DNA of 64,000 nt from Echinarachnius parma (taxonomy: Eukaryota; Echinodermata; Echinoidea; Clypeasteroida; Echinarachniidae): contig JBAMJV010001865.1 in assembly GCA_037951105.1 (NCBI GenBank), forward strand, positions 1-64,000, read 5' to 3'. A model generated the notes under the pieces. That model was not told the DNA's origin and did no database searches. It saw only the letters and a list, made by a program, of their open reading frames with translations. Position 1 is the first letter of the stretch, and each line of letters begins with the position of its first letter. A program made the translations under genes and the position numbers. Below, in pieces: positions 40,400-52,936 of the stretch.

Positions 40400-42090
40400 A
40401 AAATCGATGAAAATGTCACTAATACTAATAATAGATTAGATTAGTAATGATATTTAGGTCACGACGACTCCCTTTAATTTCATTTCAACGAAATACGCAA
40501 AATAATTTCAACTATACTATTGAATGTATCATCGTCCGCGTAAAAATCGATAGAAATGTATCTTATATAATAATATAGCTCAGATTAATAATGAGATTTA
40601 GGTCATTTGACTCCTTTCCCCCGTCATTTCAACGAATACCGTCACAATGATAACATAATAATGTGCGATCATAGTCTGAAAATCGATATAAATGTATATT
40701 ATATAGCTCAGACTACTAATGATATTTAGATCACGTCAACTCCCTTATTTACTCTTTCAACGAATTATGTCAGAACGATATTAACATAAATGTGTGTCAT
40801 CGCTACATGAAAAATCGATATAAATGTATCAGGGTTTTTAGGCTATTGGTTCGTACCCCCCCCCCCCCCCCCCAACCTCATTTAAACGAATTACGTCAAA
40901 AATAATGTTCCATCATAATTATAAAACAAAATCGATGTAAATGTATCTTTTATAATGATTAATAATGAGATTTATGTCACGTCGACTCATTTTCCCTTCA
41001 TTTCAGCGAATTACGTAAAAATGATAACATAATAATGTGCGATAGTGTCTCATGTTGACTCCTCCCCCCCCCCCCCCCCCCCGTCATTGTAACGAATACC
41101 GTCAAAATGATAACATAATAATGTGTGATCATTGTCTGAAAATCGATATAAATGTATCCGACCCTTTTCTTTATATGACAGAAGTGGTTCGCCTCCCGCC
41201 CCCACCCCCCCCCCCCCACCATCCACACACTTTTTTGTGTGTTATGAGACACACACACACACACACACACATACACACGCACATATTTCAATGAATTACG
41301 TCAAATATTTTATAATAATAATGTGTCATCATCTACATAAAAATCGATATAAATGTACGTATCATTCCATTTTATTTTTATATTCAGGACAGGACGGACT
41401 GGTTCGTCTAATATCACTCATGGAACACACTGCAATCGATAAAAATGTCACTAATACTAATAATAGATTAGATTAGTAATGATATTTAGGTCACGACGAC
41501 TCCCTTTAATTTCATTTCAACGAAATACGCAAAATAATTTCAACTATACTATTGAATGTATCATCGTCCGCGTAAAAATCGATAGAAATGTATCTTATAT
41601 AATAATATAGCTCAGATTAATACTGAGATTTAGGTCATTTGACTCCTTTTCCCCGTCATTTCAACGAATAACGTCAAAATGATAACATTATAATGTGCGA
41701 TCATAGTCTGAAAATCGTTATAAATGTATATTATATAGCTCAGACTACTAATGATATTTAGATCACGTCAACTCCCTTATTTACTCTTTCAACGAATTAT
41801 GTCAGAACGATATTAACATAAATGTGTGTCATCGCTACATGAAAAATCGATATAAATGTATCAGGGCTTTTAGTCTATTGGTTCGTACCCCCCCCCCCCC
41901 CCCCCCCACCTCATTTAAACGAATTACGTCAAAAATAATGTTCCATCATAATTATAAAACAAAATCGATGTAAATGTATCTTTTATAATGATTAATAATG
42001 AGATTTAGGTCACGTCGACTCATTTTCCCTTCATTTCAGCGAATTACGTAAAAATGATAACATAATATCATTCCATTTTATTTTTATATT
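40400..42090. repeat. About 135-bp satellite with 1.03-kb higher-order duplication
   Basis: The motif AAAATCGATATAAATGTAT recurs at about 40401, 40545, 40678, 40812, 40929, 41140, 41340, 41433, 41576, 41710, 41845 and 41963. It is usually followed by a TCATTTCAACGAATTACGTCAAAA block, at 117-144-bp spacing for most. The segment from about 40410 is repeated from about 41441 with an offset of 1032-1033 bp and few differences; the second copy lacks the part matching about 41040-41360. Poly-C tracts interrupt several units. Confidence 0.85.
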
Positions 42091-42866
42091 CAGGACAGGA
42101 CGGACTGGTTCGTCTAATATCACTCATGAACACACTGCACCCCGCGTCCACGTGACACGTGACAAGTGAAATATGACCCCGGGTATAACATTGTGCGTTC
42201 ATCCAGGCTATCTGCGAGCTATTATTGTGTTACTGCGTTGTGTTACTTAGTTGGGTTCGCTCTCGACTATCGTAACACGTGTGGACACGGAAGGCTAATT
42301 GACGAACCAAATGAGGGTCACTCATTCACTCATTCATGTTGGTGAGCTCGGATCGATTCTGAACAAAACAGCCATCGAAGTGACGAGTGCCGGTCATTCG
42401 ACTTTATTATCAAAGAGGATCCCTTTATGATCCTGTTTGTGAATCTTGACTGGATTAAGCTCTGATTCGGCCTTCGAGAGTCTGTATAAAGTATTCAAGT
42501 CGATCGAAGCATAAGGATGACTTAAGTATTAGGTCGAAGCATTCGGATGACTTTAAGTTGAAGCATGCAGGTACACTCCCATATCCCTAGTTGAAGTATC
42601 AGGAGGACTTTTGATAGGGATAACCCCCATTTTTGATTGGACACTCTCCCAAATTGGTCGATCAAGACAGATTTATATACGGTTGGAAGAACATTGGCTA
42701 TATATTACTTTTCAAAGGAAACTCGCGAACGCATTTGCTGATTGACGCGAATGTATAACTGCATGTAGAAACATTCTTGTTATACGGTACAGCATATTAT
42801 GATGTGCATGAAGGAAAATACTTGTGTTCGAACAGTTCGGAAGTAAATAAAGTATAAACCATCAGA
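42091..42866. other. Upstream region of receptor gene 2
   Basis: No repeat or exon recognised. Contains AGTTGAAGTATCAGGAGGACTTT-like short repeats (AAGTATTAGGTCGAAGCATTCGGATGACTTAAG and variants, 42495-42610). Probably holds the promoter, but no specific element can be supported. Confidence 0.4.
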
Positions 42867-42945
42867 ATGGCACAATTTGTTGGAATTTCATTGGTAATGT
42901 TTGTCGCTTCCCTATATTTCTGCACTTCGTTTGTTTCTTCCGAAG
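42867..42945 (+). CDS. Receptor gene 2, exon 1 (signal peptide)
   Basis: MAQFVGISLVMFVASLYFC followed by a Ser-rich end, donor GAAG|GTGAGT, phase 1. YFC near the end is shared with gene 1. Confidence 0.85.
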
Positions 42946-45900
42946 GTGAGTATAATCATTCCATGTCATAATTACTTCGATAATCATGAAGACAGTCATG
43001 ATGATTTCGCTAAAACAAATAAACGCATGCAAAACTTCATGACTGTTGTCTGATAACTTTGCGCATTATGCTATTTAGTAAAACATGTCCAAATGTTTTC
43101 AAAAAAATTGTGAAGGAAACTCGGGTAAAGTTAAAACACACTTGATATTTTTACACTTTACAATTTGTGTATAAGTTACATTGACGGTCGTAGGAGTTTA
43201 TGGCCAGATCATTTTCCGTAGTTAACTTGCCCGCTTAATTAAAAAGAAATACAAAATAAAACTGAATTAATAGTTAACTTCCTCAGATTCAAACAAAATC
43301 ACTTGGAGCTTTCACATTTCTCTTGTCCTCTATTGTTTGGCTAATGATAACAGAATAATAAAATGGGGTTTGATTTCTCAAGCGTCTCCCTAATTATTGA
43401 GATATTTAAGATTAAAGGGATAGTTGAGTATTGGTCAAACGTAAAGGGTGACTAAATTACAAAAGCATGTTGACTTTTGTTGATCTGTAATAATGAATAC
43501 ATCACATATCTTTTGACTATTTGATGTACATTTTTGTCATATTTTTTTATATTATTTGTTCTATTACTTTTATTCTACCTTCTAAGCTTCACCCCTAAAA
43601 AAAAACCTCCAGAAGCAATTGACTTTTGTGACATCATATTAATACCATTCAACCATCAGTAAGCTAGATGAACAAAAGACATTGGTAATTCCCTTCCTAT
43701 CAACTGACCACCTGTTCACAATAGCATTGCATGTTTTATACAATGCCCACTCACCATGAAAAGAAGGGTTTCAATGAAAACGTCCAATGCTAATAATGCA
43801 ATAAGGTACTTAGTGGGTGAGAACATATCGCTAACTGATGGTTGAATGGTATTATGATGTCACAAAAGTCAATGCTGGAGGGTTTTTTTTTAGGGGTGGA
43901 GCTTAGCAGGTAGAATAAAAGTAATAGAAAAAATATGACAAAAATGTACATCAAATAGTCAAAAGATATGTGATGTATTTATTATTACAGATCAACAAAA
44001 GTCAACATGCATTTGTAATTTAGTCACCCTTTAACTTTAGTAACCAAAACCTGCACCATTACGGTACAAAGTAATAGTTATAATTTCACCATTCTCGAAA
44101 ACTATATATACACAATTACAAACGACTAAGTAAAACCCCTGTTATCATTCAAAAGCCGTTACAACTCAAAAGGACGCTATTTAAAATCACTGGTTTTAGC
44201 CAATTTTCATAAAAAATTGTGCATTTAATGTTTTGTTAAAATAATGATTTAATAGAGATATCATCAAAAAACATTTGTATTTTTTTTCTTTCTAAAAAGT
44301 CTAAATATTCCCCGGTGATTGCCGTTGAAGAATCTTTTAAATAAAAATATACTTATGGATATTTCAGCCGTTTCTGAACCGATTTTGATCAAATAAAGTT
44401 TATTCTGTCATTAAAATTGTATGTTCTTTCAAATTTGACAGTCAGTTTTTCATTATCTTACAAAAAAATATCGGGGGGCACTTCGGGAAATACCAATACT
44501 CTACGGTACCTTTAAATTGAAAAGCGTTTCGGACTGATGCATTTCGATCGTATTCCATAGTTCGGATACTTCACGCGAACGATCGGGGATGAAATTATTC
44601 TGACATCAATTTTCACCTTATTTTCGCTATGTGAATACTGTGTATATAGGCTACATGTAAAATAATATTGAATCTTACAATGATAATATTTGTATATGAT
44701 TGAAGGCTCAAATAATTTTTGATGAATATTACAAAGCTAATGGATTACTTTAACCCGACATTTTAAAGACATTTTAAAGCCATAAAACAGTATTGTGAAC
44801 ATTATGGAAATCTATAGTACTCTGTTGGCCAAACAATTTTGATCAACATGGTTGAAATAGTATTAAATAGGGTTTATGTGGTAAAATGTGAACCATAACA
44901 TCGTAAAATAAGGACAAATCCATGCCCCGCCGATTACATTAAGCAGCGCATTGAGCGGCGCGCAGCTTGTTTGGCCCGCGGGAGTCTTTCGGTCGCGATT
45001 CTTGTAGATAGCCGATCGGCTATATAGCTGTTCTGCCACACGCGGCGGGTTTGCATGTAATGTGTGGACGAACATTTCAAAATATACCCGTCAGCGATAT
45101 CAATCTGTATCTACACTGTTAAAACGCTGTGCAAACAAATTCAACAACTTGTTGAAATTTTCAACAACCGCTGTTTGACATATGAACAATCCAACTGCTG
45201 TTGAAAACATTCAACAACCTCAGTTGTTTAAAGTTTACAACAACTGTTGTTTTAATTTGTTCTACAACTGTTGTTTAGAATACATTTCAATTGTTGAAAT
45301 AGCAAATACAAAACAAGATGTAAAAGCGGCAAGGGTAGGAATCGAACCTGGGGTCTTTGTGTTATAAGGCTAACACGCTACCACTGCGCTAAACTCGGTT
45401 TGCTTGGTTTGCGATGGGACAAAAGGGGTTTTGTCGCGATGATTTCGCGGTCGAAACTATCACGTGATTTAACACGTTTCATCAACGCTTGAACAATGGC
45501 CGCTTCACACAACCCTTCTTTGTACAACTTATCATGCTACACCTAAAGTTGTATGAAAAGATTCAACAACCATTTCTACACAGCGTTTTTTTACACATCG
45601 TTTTAACAGTGTACAGCGTATATTATACATACTCATTTTTTTTGTGCGGGGCGTTTCAAAATACTATAATTTGGCTTTAATTCTTCATGTATTTTTGTAT
45701 TATGATAATATGATTTCTACATTTCCCGAATCTAGTGGCGAGTGGCAGTCATGATGACGGCAACCGCTCCTTCAAGATCAAGTTATACGAAGATCGTCTC
45801 ATGAACTACGGCCGACCACGAACAGACCTGTGAAGAACATGTCCGAACCCATCGACGTCAAAATCCGCATGCTCGTCGATCACCTCATCGACTTCGTAAG

Positions 45901-48900
45901 TGTAACATGTGCAGTGTAAAATTACAAGTTTTCGTCCACTTACACAACATTGCGTCTTTGTTTTGTGTTCAAGTTTGGGTTCAGTTTATATAATAATATA
46001 TATAAAATGGACAAAATCACGACAAAACAAAGTAAGGCAAACCGATACAAATTAACAAGCAATCTACGAAATTATTATAAAAATGTTATATAGTCTGAGT
46101 CTATATAAGGAATGTAACTGCCATACAAAAAAAACTGACCCCATGCAGTAAAAGAGTGTTACGTAATTTCGTCCACAAATCCATTTCAATAAAGTTTCTA
46201 CCAGCAAGAATATGAAAGGGATATGACTCATATTGACAGAAAAGTAATAATTATCCGGAAAAACCAAAAATAATATTTGTATAAATAATAGGTTAGGTTG
46301 GAAAAAAGCGTGACTATACTATTACTGCTTTCACGGGTCTGCATACGAAGACTACCTTTTGTCTAGGACGAACGCATATCGTCCGTGATACTATTGTCTC
46401 ATAAAATTGGCGCACTGGCAAACGTTTGGCGCATACGGAACCATGAGGCCACAATGGCTCCATAAGTGGTGGTAATTAATTGCATTGTCTATGAATTACA
46501 CAATTCTTTGCAAAATGTTGGGCATCTATTTGATATCACAACGGTACCAAAACATATAATTATGTGTTGTTCTTTGCCTGGTGGTCCGCTTTGTTGACAA
46601 GCTTTCGTTCCCAGCTGGCTTGATAAAGTCTCCATGGAGGTAATACTTGTCAACAAATCATTAAAGGGGACCACCGGGCAAAGAACAACACATACTTATA
46701 TATTTGGTACCGTTTTGTGATATCAAATAGATACCCAACATTTTGCAAAGGGTTGCGTAATTCATAAACAATGCAATTCATTACCACCACTTACGGAACC
46801 ATTATTATTTCATGGTTCCGTACGCGCCAAACATATGTAGTCTTCGTACATGCAGACCCATTTACGCATGCTTTAGATTGGTGATGCGTTTTCCAATTAT
46901 TTTTTTTCTTTCTGGAAACATATTTTTCTGAACTTGTTGATGGAATGGACTACTGAATATGTTACATTTCATTTATAAGAATATTATTTTTGGGTGGTAG
47001 TACCCTTTAAAGTTAGTATAGATGCTGAATCTCAATCATGTTTGGTTTTGATATGAATTAACACGATTGTTTCAGTTTCCTGTATACATAATAAAAGAAC
47101 ACGTTTACTTTCGGGAAAATGTATGCAAAACATAGTATGATGTCGTCAGCCCCCCCCCCCCCCCCCTCTCCTCTCCTCCCTCCGAAAAAAAACCCACTCT
47201 CTTCGCAATATTTATAATTTATATGTAGCATATAATACATTTCAAATTCTGAAAGGTCGATAGAATGTTTCTTTCTCCGTCTGAGTAAGTGTTATTATTT
47301 GTTTTATTTTTCTTATTGCAGAACGAGCCCAAACAGCAAATAACATTGTTTTGTTCCATGAAAATGGTAAGTTTAATTCATAAATATTTTGTTTCATTGT
47401 AACACATAGCTTTCTTTTCAACGTATTTTCAAAATATCGTCATGAACTAAACACGTGTTTACTATAGACAGGCTAGCCCTCATCTTTTAGTTGGGTTGTA
47501 TCATACATTATGTAAAAGCTATTTCATGCACTGACCTCTCCGTATGGTTATAAAGTGTGCAAGGTCACACTATGCCCGTTCATAAATGATTCAATATTTA
47601 ACAACTATTAGTGATTAATTGAGCTGAAAATCAACAAGTAAAATAGTACTGAGATGATTATTGATAAGCTATCCTGTATTGTGCATTATATTCACTGCTA
47701 TTCTATAACTATGTTCCATGATTTAGTTTAAAACATGTAACTTATAAGTCAGTGTTTTTTTATTTTATTTTTACTTACGCTATAATAACTATAGGCCTCA
47801 TGTTTTAGGTGAAGAGTATATCTTAATAGAAAAGCTATTTAATTCCGTATTGTTTTAAGGTGTCCAAGGGCATATACCATGCCCGGCCGTTTACAAATAA
47901 TTCAATATTTAACAACTCACGGCGATAAGTATTGCAGTTGCTTACAAGTTCTGAACCTTGTAATTATCATAATTATATATATAATGCATGAACGAGTAAA
48001 ATCCGCTTGTTAAAATTGCATTGATCAGAAATGCCTTTTGAATTACTTTTAATAACGTGTCCTGTATTGTGCGTTATATTTTGTTACCCGTTTTATTCAT
48101 ATTCTACAATGGCGTACCGGGGCATGGGGGCACGTGCCCCCTCCCCAATATTTTGTGTTTGTTTAATGCGAACTATTCGGAGAAAACTCTTTACAAAATA
48201 AAGAAATACATAAGGTTTGTCCCCCCCCCAAAACAAAACAAAACAATTCGCGTCGTCCCCTCCCCCCCCCCCCCCCCCTTCCCAATCAGTCCGACCGACC
48301 ACGCAACGCCACCGATTCTCCCCATTTTAAGTACGGTTAGATAAAATTAGTCCAAGGTCGCCTTCTTGCAATAAATTGAAATTGCTCCATTATATTCTAA
48401 TTTATTTCAAATGTAAGTGGCGAAGAAGGTTAAACTTTGTGATTAGCTGCACGACGTTTCTTGTTTGTATATTAGGGGCACGTTCTTTTCAGGAGGCTGA
48501 CTGAGGTCTTTTTCACGAACTAAAAGTTTCGAATTTTCACCTGACAAGGAAAAAAAAAAGGGGGTCCTCGCCTCTAATTTGATGCCCGAAAGTGACATGT
48601 TTTTAAAAATTTAGTCCAAACTAACACGTTTTTGCCCGAATATGAGACGGTTTTGCTCGAAAATAACATGACACTGCCCGAATGTAACATGATTTTGCCC
48701 CGAATATGATATGATTTTGCCCGAATGTGACATGATTCACCCCGAATTTCAGGTGCGTTTTTCCCGAATATGGCCGTTTTCAAAACTCCAGGGGGCTGCA
48801 GCCCCCAGCCCCCCCCCCCCCCCCCCCCACCCCTCTCCCAGCCCCTACGCCTATGCGACGTTTCAATATGATAAAGATCGACTGACATTGGCTCCGGTCG

Positions 48901-51900
48901 TCGAGCTAGAATGAGTTTTATTGCGTTCATGAAACTGTAACATTACATTTCAGACGCGAACCAACCTGCAATATAGCTACAAACAATTACAGACTAACAA
49001 ACGCAAGTAATATAATTTTATTATGTTTCGTAAAGAAATTATTTTATTTTTCTCATCCTGTCAACGTATTTTCCTCTCTATCTCGCTCTCTCTCTCTCTC
49101 TCTCTCTCCCCCCCCCCCCCTGCCATCCCCATCGTAATCTCCTGTCCCCTCACTCTCACTACCCCCATTCTGCCATCAGGGGCGTCAATCCAGAAAGGGG
49201 GGGAGGGTCATTTACCACTAAAATAATGGAGGGGCGCAAACATGTCGCTCCCAAATAATTCCGTAAGTGTTAGGAAACCAATCATTTAAACATGCATCAG
49301 TCCCCCCACCCCAGTTTTTTTCCTCTTGGGGGATCCGGAATGTTTCAGTCTGGGACCGGAATTATATTAACGTTGGGTCCAAAGTTGTCTGGCAACGTTT
49401 GACCATCAATGTTTGCGTACGCCCAAATGACGTTGGTCCAACGTTGGCAAATAACAATGTACCATCGTTGATCCTACAAGTTTGTCTAACGTCTAATGAG
49501 TTTTGAGTTTCTAACGTTGGACCGCCGTTGGCATCCAACCAGATTCCAACGTCCAACGAGTTGCGAGATCCCAACGTTGATCCAACGTTGGCTTGCTACC
49601 TAGTTGGTTGGTTGGTTGGTTGCCCAGGTAGCAAGCCAACGTTGGTCCGTTGTTGGACCAATGTTGATCCAGCGTTGACTGGCAATGTTGGACCATCGAT
49701 GTGTGCGTACGCCCAAATTACGTTGGTCCAACGTTGGCAAATAACAATGTACCATCGTCGATCCAGCGTTGATCCAACAAGAGTGTCTAACGTCTAATGA
49801 GTTCTGAGTTTCTAACGTTTGACCAACGTTGGCATCCAACCAGATTCCAACGTCCAACGAGTTGCGAGATCACAAGGATGATCCAACGTTGGTTTGCTAC
49901 CTGGTTGGTTAGTTGGTTGCCCAGGTAGCAAGCCAACGTTGGTCCAACAACGTTGACTGGCAATGTTGGACCATCGATGTGTGCGTACGCCCAAATGACG
50001 TTGGTCCAACGTTGGCAAATAACAATGTACCATCGTTGATCCTACACGTTTGTCTAACGTCTAATGAGTTTTGAGTTTCTAACGTTGGACCGACGTTGGC
50101 ATCCAACCAGATTCCAACGTCCAACGAGTTGCGAGATCCCAACGTTGATCCAACGTTGGCTTGCTGGTGGGTTGGTTGGTTGGTTGGTTGCCCAGGTAGC
50201 AAGCCAACGTTGGTCCGTTGTTGGACCAATGTTGATCCAGTGTTGACTGGCAATGTTGGACCATCGATGTGTGCGTACGCCCAAATGACGTTGGTCCAAC
50301 GTTGGCAAATAACAATGTACCATCGTCGATCCAGCGTTGATCCAACAAGAGTGTCTAACGTCTAATGAGTTCTGAGTTTCTAACGTTTGACCAACATTGG
50401 CATCCAACCAGATTCCAACGTCCAACGAGTTGCGAGATCACAAGGATGATCCAACGTTGGCTTGCTACCTGGTTGGTTAGTTGGTTGCCCAGGTAGCAAG
50501 CCAACGTTGGTCCAACAACGTTGACTGGCAATGTTGGACCATCGATGTGTGCGTACGCCCAAATGACGTTGGTCCAAAGTTGGCAAATAACAATGTACCA
50601 TCGTCGATCCAGCGTTGATCCCACAAGTTTGTCCAAAGTCTAATGAGTTTTGAGTGTCTAACGTTGGACCGACGTTGGCATCCAACCAGACTCCAACGTC
50701 CAACGAGTTGCGAGATCCCAAGGTTGATCCAACGTTGGCTTGCTACCTGGGGCAGTATATCGCAGACAATCGCATATATCCGCAACGTATTTGCAGACAA
50801 TCGCAGTGATTTATCGCACGTGCATGTGATACTATAGCTTTATAAAAAGTCACTAACAATGTTGTCTGTTGTATTTGTCTCAGATTTGGACTGACGAGTA
50901 CCTCTCGTGGAACGAGAGTGAGTACGGCGGAGTCACTTTCTTCGAAGCCGATGTCGACGATATATGGTACCCGGATATAACACTGCTGACAGCGTAAGTA
51001 GTCAAATAGTGACGTATCTTGATCTTAATTATGTAATTGAACAGCTCCAACTGGAACAACACTCAATGTGTGATTATAGACTGCAGGGAAAGTACTATGT
51101 ACTCTTCCTTTCCATATCGGCTTATTCCAGTAACTGGTCGACACATCCATGGCAACAAAATGTTCCTATGTTACTTCAAGCGCCCCCATGTCTCCTCTCA
51201 CCAAGTCCGTAAACATCCTCTTTATCCAGTGTCCTCCTCCATATAATAGACCCCGTCTCCCTCCTCAGTGGTGTTGCTATGGGGGGGGGGGGGGGGGGGG
51301 GAGCACGTGCCTCCCCTCCAATAATAGATTTTAAAAAGAATACAAAAACACAAGAGGAAAATCGGTGAAAAATGCAGAAATACATAAGGTGTGCCCCCCC
51401 CGCCAATAATGCACATGCCCCCCCCCCCCCCAAAAAAAAAAAAAAATCAGTCCGACCACGGAATGCCACTTTCCCCTTCATCGCTCCTTCGAAAATGTCC
51501 AAACCATACCATCATACCATCTCTGTATTGTCTGTATTACGTAGTCACTAAACTGACTATACATGATGGTGCTGATCTAGACAGAAAATTCCATCTCGTT
51601 CTGGAGGGGTCCTTTAATATTATGACGTCATACTATCCCCTCCATCACGAGAGCGGGTGAGAAAAACAAATCGTCAAAGAACCCTCGACACATTGGCTGA
51701 TTTTTTGGACTAGTGCTTATCCTGCCTTATCCTATATCCAACCAGAGACGTACTCACAGGAGGGGTGCATGCACCCACCCTCAATTTCCGGCCAGCACTG
51801 GTCTTCAATTGGTCAGATGACGTGAAAATTATCATAATTATTTACAATAAAATGACATGATTTGTGACGAGAATGATTAGTTCTACCATACAAACGACAT

Positions 51901-52690
51901 GATTTTAGCTTTTAAAATATATTACTTATATTTCAATTGACATTGACATTGATTTGGCCGATTCATTTTACCCGTTTTTTATATATTTTTATAAGCATGA
52001 ATTTTAGTGGGGGCACTTGCCCCAAGGCCCCCATCCTCGTAGCTACGCCCCTCCCGTTGATTACCGATATTGTAATGCTGTTGTTTTTTGCCTCAAACAA
52101 TTTCAGAAAAATATATTCTCTGTGTTTTCCTTCTCCACAATGACCACATTTAGCACGAATTCGGACTACCTGACGATGTCCAGTCGCCGCGTTTTCGTGA
52201 CGTCGGACGGCGAGATAACGTGGTTGTCGCCAATCATCATCACCAACATGTGCGAGCTCGACGTTTTCCTCTTCCCGTTCGACCGCCAGAACTGCAGCAT
52301 CGCCCTCGGTTCGTTCTCCTCCACCAGCAACATCATCGACGTCGACTACTTCTTCGAACGCAACGTGACGAGCAGCGAGCGTTTCCATGCCAACGGCGTC
52401 TGGAGGGTCGTAGGCGACTCAGCTGCCAAGGTATAATGAAAGTGATGATGACTATGAAGACAATAAGAGCTATATTAATTATGATGATGTTGTTGTTGAT
52501 GATGACGATGATGATAATGATGATAAGGATAATGACGACGATGACGATGTGAAAGTACTTGAATATGATGATGATGAGGAGGAGGAGGAGGAGGAGGGGA
52601 ATAATGATGATGATGAAGATGACGATGATGATGATGAGGATCTTAAAGTTGACGATAATGATGACGATGATGATCTTAAATTTGACGATG

Positions 52691-52728
<38 letters not shown>

Positions 52729-52893
52729 ATGAAAGTTGACGATGATGATGATCATGATGACACGGACGACGATGTCGACGATGACGATGGCGATGACGAT
52801 TATGAAGATGAAGATGATGAAGATGGAGATGATGATAACAATGATGATTGATGATGATGATGATGATGATGATTAACATGATTATGTTAAAGT

Positions 52894-52936
<43 letters not shown>

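Noticed and set aside
49362-50721. Overlapping frames of 60-123 aa in the CAACGTTGG array
   Set aside because: Same repeat period seen in all frames on both strands; no unit shows a coding signature.
52549-52851. Asp-rich 100-aa frame after receptor gene 2 exon 5
   Set aside because: GAT trinucleotide repeat inside an intron; the paralogue intron has a similar tract with no common protein.
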